Below, one piece after another: positions 17,633-26,596 of a stretch of DNA of 64,000 nt. Made by a program: the position numbers and the translations under genes. A model generated the notes under the pieces. It ran no database searches, was not told where the DNA came from, and saw nothing but the letters and a program-made list of their open reading frames with translations. The stretch's first letter is position 1. Each line of letters opens with the position of its first letter. Source of the stretch: an uncultured Desulfobulbaceae bacterium (GTDB lineage Bacteria; Desulfobacterota; Desulfobulbia; Desulfobulbales; Desulfobulbaceae); contig CAMYLK010000001.1 in assembly GCA_947259225.1 (NCBI GenBank), positions 1-64,000 on the forward strand. The letters are read 5' to 3'.

Positions 17633-18324
17633 CAGATGAAAAAAAGACAGCAGGACAGGTAGCCATCGATGACTGCTGGAACAGGATCGGCGTCTGGAGC
17701 GAAGCTGCTGAACCATGCCCGGAGCTTGAATCTGTCGACCATTGTCGGAATTGCCCTGTATACGCCTCTGTTGGAAGACATTTGCTGGATCAACCGGTGC
17801 CGGAGGACTACGGCAAGGAATGGACTTCGGTTTTTGCCAGGACGACAACTGTAACAAAAGAAAACATCCAATCAGCATTTGTATTCAGGACAGGAGGGGA
17901 ATGGTTTGCCCTGCCGGCAAAATTGATTCAGGAGGTTGTAGACATGGGAGTTATCCACAGCCTTCCCCATCGCAGTACTACGATACTGAGAGGTGTAGTC
18001 AACGTTCGCGGTAAACTGGAACTTTGTTTTTCAATAGGTGGGATACTGGGTATTTCAAGATTTGAAAAAACAGTGGATGAAGACGAAAAATATATATCTC
18101 CCGAGCGTCTATTGGTAGTCGAGTGGGAGGGAGAACGGCTAGTTTTCCCGGTGAGTGAGGTATATGGCACCTTCCGATTTGCAGAGGGAATGCTCCAGCA
18201 GCTGCCGGTAACAGTTTCCGGTTCAAAAGCGGCCTTTACCAAAGGTGTTCTGAGTGTGGAGGGTTTTGATGTCGGTTTCCTCGATGACCATATTCTTTTT
18301 GGTGCCCTGATGAGGGACATGTAA
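17629..18324 (+). CDS. wspD: CheW-like adaptor with N-terminal Cys motif, WspD
   Basis: The second adaptor of the pathway (231 aa). It has a conserved cysteine segment at residues 16-44 (CWNRIGVW, a Cys at 30, then HCRNCPVY) before the CheW domain at about 80-230 (FRTGGEWFALPAKLIQEVVD, GVVNVRGKLELCF). The Cys segment is known from WspD proteins; it resembles the two-CW domains found elsewhere in this window and may bind metal. It overlaps wspC by 4 nt and its stop overlaps the wspE start by 1 nt, so translation is coupled. Confidence 0.92.
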   Translation: MTDEKKTAGQVAIDDCWNRIGVWSEAAEPCPELESVDHCRNCPVYASVGRHLLDQPVPEDYGKEWTSVFARTTTVTKENIQSAFVFRTGGEWFALPAKLIQEVVDMGVIHSLPHRSTTILRGVVNVRGKLELCFSIGGILGISRFEKTVDEDEKYISPERLLVVEWEGERLVFPVSEVYGTFRFAEGMLQQLPVTVSGSKAAFTKGVLSVEGFDVGFLDDHILFGALMRDM

Positions 18325-21300
18325 TGTCGGGCACAGGAAAAGACATGAGTTCAATGTCCATGATGGATCTTTTTCGACAGGAGGCTGACAATCACAGCAC
18401 CGTCCTTTCGGAGAACCTTCGTATCCTGGAAAATGATTTTGGCAACCAGGAGATACTCGCTTTGCTCATGCGTTCAGCGCACTCCCTTAAGGGAGCGGCC
18501 AGGATTATGGATATTGACGCAGTCGTAAGCCTGGCCAATGGCATGGAAGGTGCCTTTATAGCTGCCCAGGAAGAAAAAATCATCCTTGATTCAGAAGGTA
18601 TTTTCATGCTGCTTCAGGGTGCTGATAAGTTTGAAGAATTGGCACAGGTTCCAAACGACGAGGTTGAGAAGTGGCTGACAGAACGGAAAGCTGACCTGGA
18701 TGAACTTGTTCAGGGCTATGAGGAATTGGCGAAGGGGTCAAAGACATCGAAAATAACCCCTCGGGGAACATCAGCGAAAGGCAAAACTGCGGAAGAAGAA
18801 ATTATTGAAGATGCTGCTCCTCTAGAAACGGTTCCCGAAGAAGAGAGTATCGAGAGAAAGACCAGAGATTTTTCTCAGCACTCCCAGCCAAGGGAGAAAA
18901 GGGAATTCCCAACGGACCTGAGTTCCATGTCTATGATGGACCTCTTCCGCCAGGAGGCTGAAACGCATTGTGAAACACTTTCTGATAATCTTCTTGTGAT
19001 AGAGAAAAATGCCGAAAATCCTGAGGCCCTGGCGTCACTTATGCGGGCAGCTCATTCCATAAAAGGGGCGGCAAGGGTGATTGATCTGCACATTGCAGTG
19101 GGACTGGCTCATGCCATGGAGGATGTCTTTGTTTCGGCCCAGATGAATAAAATAGTTCTGGGGGCTGAGGAGATTGACCAACTGTTAAATGGCGTGGACA
19201 AGCTGGTGGAATTAGGAAATGTTCCTGACGGTGAAGTTGAAAGCTGGCTTGTCGAACAGCAGACTGAAATTGAAATGCTGGCCAACGAATATACTACTTT
19301 GTCGAAGTCAGGTAAAAAAACCTCTAGACCGGTGCAAAAGGAAAAACCCACTAAAGGAAAGACTGAAAGGAGCGCCGCTCCAGCCCCCCAGCCCAAAGCG
19401 GTAAAAAAATATCCTGCGGACCTGAGCTCCATGTCCATGATAGATCTTTTTCGCCAGGAGGCTGAGATGCATTGTCAAATGCTTTCGGACAACCTTCTCG
19501 CGCTTGAAAAAAACACCGAGGATCGAGAGACCCTGGCGTCACTTATGCGGGCTGCACATTCCATAAAAGGGGCGGCACGGGTTATAGACCTGAATGTTAT
19601 TGTGGGCCTGGCCCATGCCATGGAGGAAGTCTTTGTCGCAGCTCAGGAAGGCAAGATAACCCTCAGCGAGGACCATTTTGATTCGCTGCTAGGAGGACTG
19701 GACCTGTTTTCCGAGATAGCAGGGCAGGATGAGCGTCAACTTCAAGCCTGGTTCAAGGAACAGGAAGTCAGGATAAAGTCACTGGAAGAGAATTATCGAA
19801 CGATAGCAGCAGGGCAGAAAGTTGCCGCCGTTTCCAGGAAGCAGGAGAAGCCCCGAAAACCTGCGGTTATAAAAGCAAAAACATCAAAAGGCGCTTCGGA
19901 AAAAGCAGCTGACCGATCACTGCGCATATCGGCTGAAGGTATGAACCGTCTCATGGGTTTCGCCGGGGAGGTGCAGGTAGAGTCCCGCTGGCTGCCATCT
20001 TTTGCCCAAAAAGCCCTCCTGCTTAAACACCGGCAGGATGATGTCCATCGCCTGCTGAACAGCTACTCCAATTCCATCGGTTATGGAACGTCTGAGGAGT
20101 TGGGCAGGAGCAGTTTTAAAAACATGATTGCCAGGATGGATGTTTGCCGCAACCAGCTTAATGATATCCTGAACGAGATTGAAGATCACGCCCGGCGGTC
20201 AACAGAGATATCCCATCACCTCTATGAGGAGGTCCTGGCCAACAGGATGCGTCCGTTTGCCGACGGAATCAAAGCTTTTCCCCGAATGGTACGGGATGTA
20301 GCCCGTGAACTAGGAAAAAATGTTGAGTTGAAGATTATCGGTGAAGAGACCCTGGTTGACCGTGATATCCTCGATAAGATTGAAGCACCGCTGAATCACC
20401 TGATCAGAAATGCAATTGATCATGGTATGGAAAATCCCGAGCAGCGGCTCAAATCCGGTAAGCCGGAAAAAGGTGTTATCCGCCTTGAGGCGCGTCATAG
20501 CGCAGGAATGCTCAATATCGTTGTCGCTGATGACGGCCCCGGCATAGATATTGAGAAGCTGCGCGATACCGTTATCACTAAAAAGATGATCGTCGAGGAA
20601 ACAGCACGTCAGTTGAGAGATGCGGAACTTTTCGAGTTTATTTTTCTGCCAAATTTTACCACCCGTGACGCGGTAAGTCAGGTATCCGGCCGTGGGGTCG
20701 GCATGGATGTGGTGCACAGTGCCGTCCAGGAGGTACGGGGAGTAATCCGCACCCATACTGAATTGGGAGTCGGCACCTCCTTTGAGCTGCAGCTGCCACT
20801 GACCCTATCTGTCATGCGATCCCTGTTGGTGGAGATCAGTGACGAAGTCTATGCTTTTCCACTTGCGGCCATCGACCATGTTGTCAAGCTCCAGGGTGAG
20901 GGTGTCAGAGAGATAGAAGGGAGGCAGTATATTACCTTTAATAAAGAGCGGATCGGCCTGGTATCAGCAAATCAGGTACTTGAAAAACAGGAGAAAAAGG
21001 AACTGAAGGAAGATGGGGATGAATTGCTGGTTCTGGTTATCAGTGATCATTACAATCGGTATGGGCTGATCGTAGACCAGTTCATGGAAATTCGTGATCT
21101 TGTTGTGCAGCCTCTGGATAGGCGTTTGAAAAAAGTTCAGGATATCAGTTCAGTGGCTATTCTTGAAGACGGTACGCCGGTCCTGATTGTTGATGTGGAA
21201 GATATGGTCCGTACAATCGATGGGCTGATCACCGGAAACAGGCTGAGGCGTATCAGCAGTGAAGATCTCCTGGTTGATCGCACAGTCAAACGGATTCTGG

Positions 21301-21665
21301 TTGTTGATGATTCAATAACAGTCCGTGAGGTTGAGCGTAAAATGCTTGCTGTCAAGGGGTACGATGTCCAGACAGCGGTGGACGGGCTGGATGGCTGGAA
21401 TACCATTCGCAGCGAGGAGTTCGATTTGCTGGTTTCCGATATTGATATGCCGCGGATGAATGGAATTGAATTGGTAACCCTCATACGTCAGGATGAAAGG
21501 TTTAAAACACTGCCGATAATTATTGTTTCGTATAAAGACCGTGAAGAGGATCGTACCCGGGGCCTTGAAGCTGGAGCGGATTATTATCTGACCAAGGGAA
21601 GTTTCCAGGACGAGGCTCTTGTCAGAGCAGTTGAGGAGTTAATTGGCGAGCCATCTAAAAGTTGA
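18324..21665 (+). CDS. wspE: Hybrid CheA-type histidine kinase with three Hpt domains, WspE
   Basis: This 1113-aa kinase phosphorylates WspR and WspF. It begins with three Hpt domains (about residues 8-130, 198-325, 365-490), each starting SSMSM(M/I)DLFRQEA and each keeping the phospho-acceptor in AHS(L/I)KGAAR. Then come the HATPase domain (LIRNAIDHGMENP, DDGPGID, GRGVGMDVV), a CheW domain, and a receiver at about 990-1108 (VVDDS, SDIDMPRMNG). WspE normally has one Hpt, so the triplication is unusual. Repeats two and three are nearly identical at DNA level around 19030-19080 and 19530-19580, showing recent duplication. Charged, low-complexity linkers separate the repeats. Confidence 0.95.
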   Translation: MSGTGKDMSSMSMMDLFRQEADNHSTVLSENLRILENDFGNQEILALLMRSAHSLKGAARIMDIDAVVSLANGMEGAFIAAQEEKIILDSEGIFMLLQGADKFEELAQVPNDEVEKWLTERKADLDELVQGYEELAKGSKTSKITPRGTSAKGKTAEEEIIEDAAPLETVPEEESIERKTRDFSQHSQPREKREFPTDLSSMSMMDLFRQEAETHCETLSDNLLVIEKNAENPEALASLMRAAHSIKGAARVIDLHIAVGLAHAMEDVFVSAQMNKIVLGAEEIDQLLNGVDKLVELGNVPDGEVESWLVEQQTEIEMLANEYTTLSKSGKKTSRPVQKEKPTKGKTERSAAPAPQPKAVKKYPADLSSMSMIDLFRQEAEMHCQMLSDNLLALEKNTEDRETLASLMRAAHSIKGAARVIDLNVIVGLAHAMEEVFVAAQEGKITLSEDHFDSLLGGLDLFSEIAGQDERQLQAWFKEQEVRIKSLEENYRTIAAGQKVAAVSRKQEKPRKPAVIKAKTSKGASEKAADRSLRISAEGMNRLMGFAGEVQVESRWLPSFAQKALLLKHRQDDVHRLLNSYSNSIGYGTSEELGRSSFKNMIARMDVCRNQLNDILNEIEDHARRSTEISHHLYEEVLANRMRPFADGIKAFPRMVRDVARELGKNVELKIIGEETLVDRDILDKIEAPLNHLIRNAIDHGMENPEQRLKSGKPEKGVIRLEARHSAGMLNIVVADDGPGIDIEKLRDTVITKKMIVEETARQLRDAELFEFIFLPNFTTRDAVSQVSGRGVGMDVVHSAVQEVRGVIRTHTELGVGTSFELQLPLTLSVMRSLLVEISDEVYAFPLAAIDHVVKLQGEGVREIEGRQYITFNKERIGLVSANQVLEKQEKKELKEDGDELLVLVISDHYNRYGLIVDQFMEIRDLVVQPLDRRLKKVQDISSVAILEDGTPVLIVDVEDMVRTIDGLITGNRLRRISSEDLLVDRTVKRILVVDDSITVREVERKMLAVKGYDVQTAVDGLDGWNTIRSEEFDLLVSDIDMPRMNGIELVTLIRQDERFKTLPIIIVSYKDREEDRTRGLEAGADYYLTKGSFQDEALVRAVEELIGEPSKS

Positions 21666-21696
21666 AGGAAGGTAACAGGAAAATGCTGATAAAGAG

Positions 21697-22734
21697 GTGC
21701 TGGTGAAGATTGCAATTGTAAATGACCTGCCCATGGTAGTGGAAACATTGCGAAGGATAGTCACAGAAGGGGGCAGGCACGAAGTTGCCTGGGTGGCGAC
21801 TAATGGTAAGACAGCAATAGAGCAATGTGCTGATCAGGTTCCTGATCTGATTTTGATGGATCTGGTCATGCCGGTTATGAATGGAGTGGAGTCAACCCGA
21901 AGGATCATGAAGTTGAGCCCCTGTCCCATTCTGGTGGTAACGGCTACTGTTGCAAGTAACAGCGGTATGGTGTTTGAAGCCATGGGGGCTGGAGCTTTGG
22001 ATGTTGTTGCAACACCAGCTGCGGGATCGGAAAAAAGCGCTTCCGGAGAAGAACTGCTCAAAAAAATCGATCGGATAGGTAAAATCTCAGGAATCAAAGA
22101 TAAACCTTTACCACGGCCCTCTGCTCAGCCGCAAGAGATTGGGTCAAAACCTAAGGAAAAGGGGACACCATTGATTGCAATTGGCTGTTCAACTGGAGGG
22201 CCACAAGCTCTGGTCAAAATCCTTCAGAACCTGCCTGGTGATTTTTCCGGCTCGATAATAATCGTACAGCATATGGATGAGCAGTTTTCCGGTGGACTTG
22301 CAGATTGGCTCAACAGCCAGGTAAAGTTAACTGTGGGCGTGTTGAAGGAAGGTGACCGGCCTCTGCCGGGAACAGTTCTTATTCCAGCCACCGATAATCA
22401 TGTGATCATGCGTCCTGACAAAACCTTTGGTTATTCGGTAGAGCCCAGGGATAATTTTTACCATCCGTCAGTGGATGTTTTATTTAGTAGCCTTGCCCGT
22501 TATTGGCGCGGCAGGTGTGTCGGGGTTATTTTGACCGGGATGGGCAGGGATGGAGCAGTAGGGCTGCTAGCCCTGCGTCAGCAGGGACATGTCACCATTG
22601 CTCAGGACAAGAAGAGTTCTGTCGTTTATGGCATGCCAAAGGCAGCAGTTAATTTAGAGGCTGTTCAGATGATACTGCCCGTTGAAAGCATTGGTCCGGC
22701 AATCATAAATATACTGAATTCGGTAAAAGGATAA
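21697..22734 (+). CDS. wspF: CheB-type methylesterase response regulator, WspF
   Basis: This 345-aa protein removes methyl groups from the receptor, the negative feedback arm of the pathway. An N-terminal receiver (about 1-120, acceptor Asp in LILMDLVMPVMNGVE) joins a CheB esterase domain at about 150-345. The active-site serine lies in IGCSTGGPQAL, His in IVQHMDEQFS, and Asp in GMGRDGAVGL. The start is GTG at 21697; a second GTG at 21703 is possible. Loss of WspF in pseudomonads locks the pathway on; here the gene looks intact. Confidence 0.94.
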   Translation: MLVKIAIVNDLPMVVETLRRIVTEGGRHEVAWVATNGKTAIEQCADQVPDLILMDLVMPVMNGVESTRRIMKLSPCPILVVTATVASNSGMVFEAMGAGALDVVATPAAGSEKSASGEELLKKIDRIGKISGIKDKPLPRPSAQPQEIGSKPKEKGTPLIAIGCSTGGPQALVKILQNLPGDFSGSIIIVQHMDEQFSGGLADWLNSQVKLTVGVLKEGDRPLPGTVLIPATDNHVIMRPDKTFGYSVEPRDNFYHPSVDVLFSSLARYWRGRCVGVILTGMGRDGAVGLLALRQQGHVTIAQDKKSSVVYGMPKAAVNLEAVQMILPVESIGPAIINILNSVKG

Positions 22735-22738
22735 CAAC

Positions 22739-23764
22739 ATGGGTGAACATAGAGAAGAAAGCAGCCGGGAACCCGGAGATATTAAATCGTACAGAATCAG
22801 TGTGTTCCTGGTTGACGACCAGCCCATGATCGCAGAAGCGGTGCGGCGTGCCCTGGTTGAAGAGGATCTTGATTTCCACTACTGCCAGGATCCAACTGAC
22901 GCAGTGAAAATAGCAACAGAACTGAAGCCGACTATTATACTTCAGGACCTCGTCATGCCTGAGATTGACGGCCTCACCATGGTCAAATTCTACCGGGCAA
23001 ATCCTGTTCTTGCCCAGGTTCCAATTATTGTTCTTTCAACAAAAGAAGAGCCCGAGATTAAAAGCAGGGCTTTTGAAAATGGCGCCAACGATTACATAGT
23101 GAAGCTGCCGGATAAAATGGAGCTGGTTGCCCGGATTCGTTATCATTCACAGGCGTACATCAGCCAGAGGCAGCGCGACGAAGCCTTTGAGGCCCTGATG
23201 AAAAGTCAGCGCGAACTGGCCGAGGCTAATGCGATTCTTGAGAAGCTTTCATCTTTGGACGGTTTAACAGGCATACCTAACCGCAGACGTTTTGACGAGG
23301 TGCTGAAAGCGGAATGGCATCGGGCCATGCGCCATTCTACTTCCCTGTCACTTATCATGCTGGATATTGATTTTTTTAAATTGTACAACGACTCCTACGG
23401 ACACCAGGGCGGTGACGATTGCCTGATACAGGTTGCCAGGATACTAGATGAGACAGCTAACCGGGAGACAGATATTGTGGCCCGCTACGGTGGCGAGGAG
23501 TTTGCGGCTGTCCTGCCGGAAACCGGGTCAAAAGGGGCCTATGAGGTTGCCGAGGCAATGCGGTCCAATATAGAAAAAGCAGATATTCCACATAAAAGTT
23601 CCAAGGTCGCCGAGTATGTTTCCATCAGCGTCGGTGTAGCTACATGGGTACCTGAGCGGGACTCTCAGCCGGAGGAAATTATCGAGCTGGCAGACAAGGC
23701 CCTGTACAAGGCCAAAGAAAGCGGCCGCAATCAAGTAATCAGCAGCGGCATACAAATGGAATGA
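22739..23764 (+). CDS. wspR: Response regulator diguanylate cyclase, WspR
   Basis: The output of the Wsp pathway (341 aa): a receiver domain (about 15-135, acceptor Asp in LQDLVMPEIDG) joined by a short coiled coil to a GGDEF cyclase domain that makes c-di-GMP from two GTP. The active-site motif is GGEEF at about residue 251, and an inhibitory I-site RETD sits five residues upstream, so product feedback is expected. It follows wspF by 4 nt and closes the operon. The full wspABCDEFR order is conserved. Confidence 0.95.
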   Translation: MGEHREESSREPGDIKSYRISVFLVDDQPMIAEAVRRALVEEDLDFHYCQDPTDAVKIATELKPTIILQDLVMPEIDGLTMVKFYRANPVLAQVPIIVLSTKEEPEIKSRAFENGANDYIVKLPDKMELVARIRYHSQAYISQRQRDEAFEALMKSQRELAEANAILEKLSSLDGLTGIPNRRRFDEVLKAEWHRAMRHSTSLSLIMLDIDFFKLYNDSYGHQGGDDCLIQVARILDETANRETDIVARYGGEEFAAVLPETGSKGAYEVAEAMRSNIEKADIPHKSSKVAEYVSISVGVATWVPERDSQPEEIIELADKALYKAKESGRNQVISSGIQME

Positions 23765-23925
23765 TCAACCTTGCCTCCCTGTTTCCCGCATACGTAATTA
23801 AGGCAAAAGTACACATTTGGTTAAGCAGTTTTTTTATCCGTAAGTCCAGGCTTAAAATTCATAACTGGTAATGTCAACTTTCTTTGTGATGCGTGTTTGC
23901 CTATGTAACCTGTTGCAGGTTAAAC

Positions 23926-25098
23926 ATGTTTGATTTTGACACATCCATTTCTCGTGCAGGCACTCATGCGGAGAAATATACCTTGCGCCGGCGTCTTTTT
24001 GGTCGCGAGGACATCATACCTTTCTGGGTGGCGGACATGGAATTCGCAGTTGCGCCCGCAATCAGAAAGGCGCTGTCATCCAGGGTTCAGCATCCAGTTT
24101 ACGGGTATACAGGAGTATCCGAAACCCTGCTTGATGCAATCAAGTTTTGGAACAGTAAGCGCTACGGTTTGTCGTTCAAAGAAGAAGCGGTGACGATAGT
24201 TCCCGGGGTGATGTCCGGTGTGTCGGCTGCTGTTTTTGCATTAAGTGAGCCGGGAGAAAGTATTGTTGTACAGTCCCCGCTTTACCCTCCGCTCATGCAT
24301 ACAGTGCATAAAACCGGCCGCCGGTTGGTGGAAAACCAGCTCATAGTTCGTGATGGCAACTACCAGATTAACTTTGAAAAGCTTGAGCAACTCTTTAAAG
24401 CTCATCAGCCCAGAATACTGCTTCTCTGCTCCCCCCATAATCCAGTGGGACGGGTCTGGAATAGAGAGGAACTTGTTCGGCTTATAGAGCTGGTAAAGTG
24501 TTATCAGGGTTACCTGGTCAGCGATGAGATCCATGCGGACATCATTTTTGCGTCACATCGTCATATCCCGGCACTGGCTGTCGATAAGGAGGCAAACAGC
24601 AGGATAATTGTACTTAACTCGGCCAGCAAAAGTTTTAATGTGGCCGGCCTCAATACTGCGTATGCTATTATACCTGATAAAAAGGTGCGGATTGGTTTCC
24701 AGCAGCAGCTCAGGGGGATGAATCTGCATGGTGCAAACCTGCTCGGGCTGGTTGCGCTTGAAGCTGCTTACACAAAGGGAGAAGAGTGGCTGAACGAATT
24801 GCTTCGGTACCTTCAGGCCAACAGGCAGTATATGGCGGACAGGTTGAATGCAGAATTGCCTGCCCTGGAGCATTTCTTCCCCGATGGGACCTATCTGTAT
24901 TGGCTTAATTTCAACACCTTGGGCTTATCTCCTGAAATAATCAAAGAAAAACTGATAAATGAGGCACGAGTAGGGTTGAATGACGGAGTTACGTTCAGCC
25001 GGGCCAACCAGGGATTCTGGCGTTTTAATTTCGGGGTGCCCAGGTCTATGCTTGAGAAGGGATTAACCCGTATCATCCGGGCTTTTTCACACTCATAA
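23926..25098 (+). CDS. PLP-dependent C-S lyase (MalY/PatB family)
   Basis: This aminotransferase class I/II fold enzyme (390 aa from the chosen start) probably cleaves carbon-sulfur bonds, as in cystathionine beta-lyases of the MalY/PatB type. Visible marks are PFWVADMEFAVAPAI at the start, HPVYGYTG, the CSPHNPVGRVW loop, SDEIHADI with the PLP-contacting Asp, and the Schiff-base lysine in SASKSFNVAGL. I chose ATG 23926 (MFDFDTSI) because this is where the family normally begins. It is not obviously linked to the wsp genes. Confidence 0.9.
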   Translation: MFDFDTSISRAGTHAEKYTLRRRLFGREDIIPFWVADMEFAVAPAIRKALSSRVQHPVYGYTGVSETLLDAIKFWNSKRYGLSFKEEAVTIVPGVMSGVSAAVFALSEPGESIVVQSPLYPPLMHTVHKTGRRLVENQLIVRDGNYQINFEKLEQLFKAHQPRILLLCSPHNPVGRVWNREELVRLIELVKCYQGYLVSDEIHADIIFASHRHIPALAVDKEANSRIIVLNSASKSFNVAGLNTAYAIIPDKKVRIGFQQQLRGMNLHGANLLGLVALEAAYTKGEEWLNELLRYLQANRQYMADRLNAELPALEHFFPDGTYLYWLNFNTLGLSPEIIKEKLINEARVGLNDGVTFSRANQGFWRFNFGVPRSMLEKGLTRIIRAFSHS

Positions 25099-25194
25099 GA
25101 ATAAAATGATAATTTCAGCCTTCATGTTAAACCCCTTGAGTTTGGCTACGGGAACCTTCATGTCAAATCAGGAATCCTCGATACGCTACTTGCC

Positions 25195-26091
25195 ATGACA
25201 AAAGATAATTCAATATATGACTGCCTCATCATCGGAGCCGGGCCTGGAGGCCTGCAGGCTGCTATCCATCTGGCCCGCTATAACCGGAGGGTATTGCTTG
25301 TCGATCGGGGAGGAGGCCGTACCTCCCACGCAAGCCATATCGTCAATTACCTTGGGATAAAGGAAATCTCGGGTAGGGAACTGATAGCAAGCGGCCTTGA
25401 GCAGGCGCAGCATTTCGGTGTTGAAGTCATAAAAGATTCTGTGACCAGTGTTGAGAAAAATGTTGTATTCATAGTACAAACTCCTCAGGGTTCATTTCAA
25501 AGCCGCTTTGTTCTCATTTCAACCGGTGCAGTTGATCATCAGCCACGGCTCAGGAATCTTGGAAGGTTTTTCGGACGCGGTTTTTATACCTGTGTTGACT
25601 GCGACGGTTATCTCACAACCGGCAAAAAGCTTCTCGTGATGGGCAATTCACTTAATGCAGCCCGCCTTTCCCTGGGCATGAAGCAGATGTATACGGATGA
25701 TATTTCACTGTTGCTGATAGACTTTACCCTGCCGCATGATTATGAGGCCGTAATCAGGGACGAGAATATTCCGATTCTCTTTGGCGAACCGGTTGCTTTA
25801 CTGGGTGAAAAAGACCTTGAAGGAGTACATCTTGCAGATGACCGTGTCATAAAGTGCCAGGCGATTATGGCCACCTTTGGCTGGCATTTGAATGACAGCT
25901 TTCTTGATGGACTATCCCTTGACAGGGATCATGAAAATTTCAAAATCCTTACCAACAGCACCAACGAATCTTCACTGCCGGGGCTTTACATTGTCGGGGC
26001 AATGAAAACCGGTCATTCCCAGGCTATCATTGCGGCAGGGCAGGGGGCTGTGGCGGCCATAGATATAAACAGGCAGCTTCTGGAGCTGTAA
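25195..26091 (+). CDS. Thioredoxin reductase-like FAD/NAD(P) oxidoreductase
   Basis: A 298-aa flavoprotein of the thioredoxin reductase family. The FAD-binding GAGPGGLQAA motif is at about residue 14, the redox pair CVDC with following DG lies near residue 138, and a second nucleotide site reads VMGNSLNAA. The C-terminal FAD motif is LYIVGAMKTGHSQAIIAAGQG. The redox pair supports a thioredoxin-like partner, but CVDC differs from the usual CATC, and no thioredoxin gene is adjacent. The second nucleotide site lacks the usual GxGxxA form, so its NADPH preference is uncertain. Confidence 0.85.
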   Translation: MTKDNSIYDCLIIGAGPGGLQAAIHLARYNRRVLLVDRGGGRTSHASHIVNYLGIKEISGRELIASGLEQAQHFGVEVIKDSVTSVEKNVVFIVQTPQGSFQSRFVLISTGAVDHQPRLRNLGRFFGRGFYTCVDCDGYLTTGKKLLVMGNSLNAARLSLGMKQMYTDDISLLLIDFTLPHDYEAVIRDENIPILFGEPVALLGEKDLEGVHLADDRVIKCQAIMATFGWHLNDSFLDGLSLDRDHENFKILTNSTNESSLPGLYIVGAMKTGHSQAIIAAGQGAVAAIDINRQLLEL

Positions 26092-26123
26092 TAAGATACT
26101 GGTTCAGATGCGTTGTGGTAACA

Positions 26124-26447
26124 TCAATTCTGGCCTGACGGTGGGATTGTCTGCTGCTGGAGGTTTACTTTTTCTCCCCTGCTATCATATGCCGGACATT
26201 CCTTGCTAAATCCACCAATATTTCTATGGGACATAATTTCGACCAGTTCATTACGGGTCAGAATAGGGTCATTCGTTTTGACAACATATACAATACAGTC
26301 GCTGCAGATGTTCATGACACTCTGACTGGTTCCGAGTTTTTCGGCAATTTCCCAGCAGGGGACATCGGGATGCGTCCTGGCCGGGCAATTTTCAGTTCCG
26401 CTGCATTGCATAATTTCCCAACACGGCATGTCTTTTATCGGTGTCAT
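26124..26447 (-). CDS. Two-CW domain cysteine-rich protein
   Basis: A small cytosolic protein (107 aa from the chosen start) with the pattern PCWEIMQC, NCPA, PCWE, then CSDCIVY and a later ECPAY. This CW-C-CP-CW-CxxC arrangement is that of two-CW domain proteins common in anaerobic proteobacteria; metal or cluster binding is likely but unproven. The ATG at 26447 is preferred over 26468 because AGGGGG precedes it by 5 nt. It lies opposite to its neighbours and has no operon partner. The same motif type is embedded in the GGDEF protein at 38404-39564. Confidence 0.75.
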   Translation of the reverse strand: MTPIKDMPCWEIMQCSGTENCPARTHPDVPCWEIAEKLGTSQSVMNICSDCIVYVVKTNDPILTRNELVEIMSHRNIGGFSKECPAYDSRGEKVNLQQQTIPPSGQN

Positions 26448-26596
26448 GTAACCCCCTGCTCTGGGCATGTAGTGATTACTGATGCCGGAGTTCTGCCTGC
26501 CCTGGCAACCCCTCAGTTCCGAAGAATAGTTATAGAGTACGTGCAGTATAATTATCTCATGTTATCTGTAGAACAGTCAAGACAAAATGAACCACG

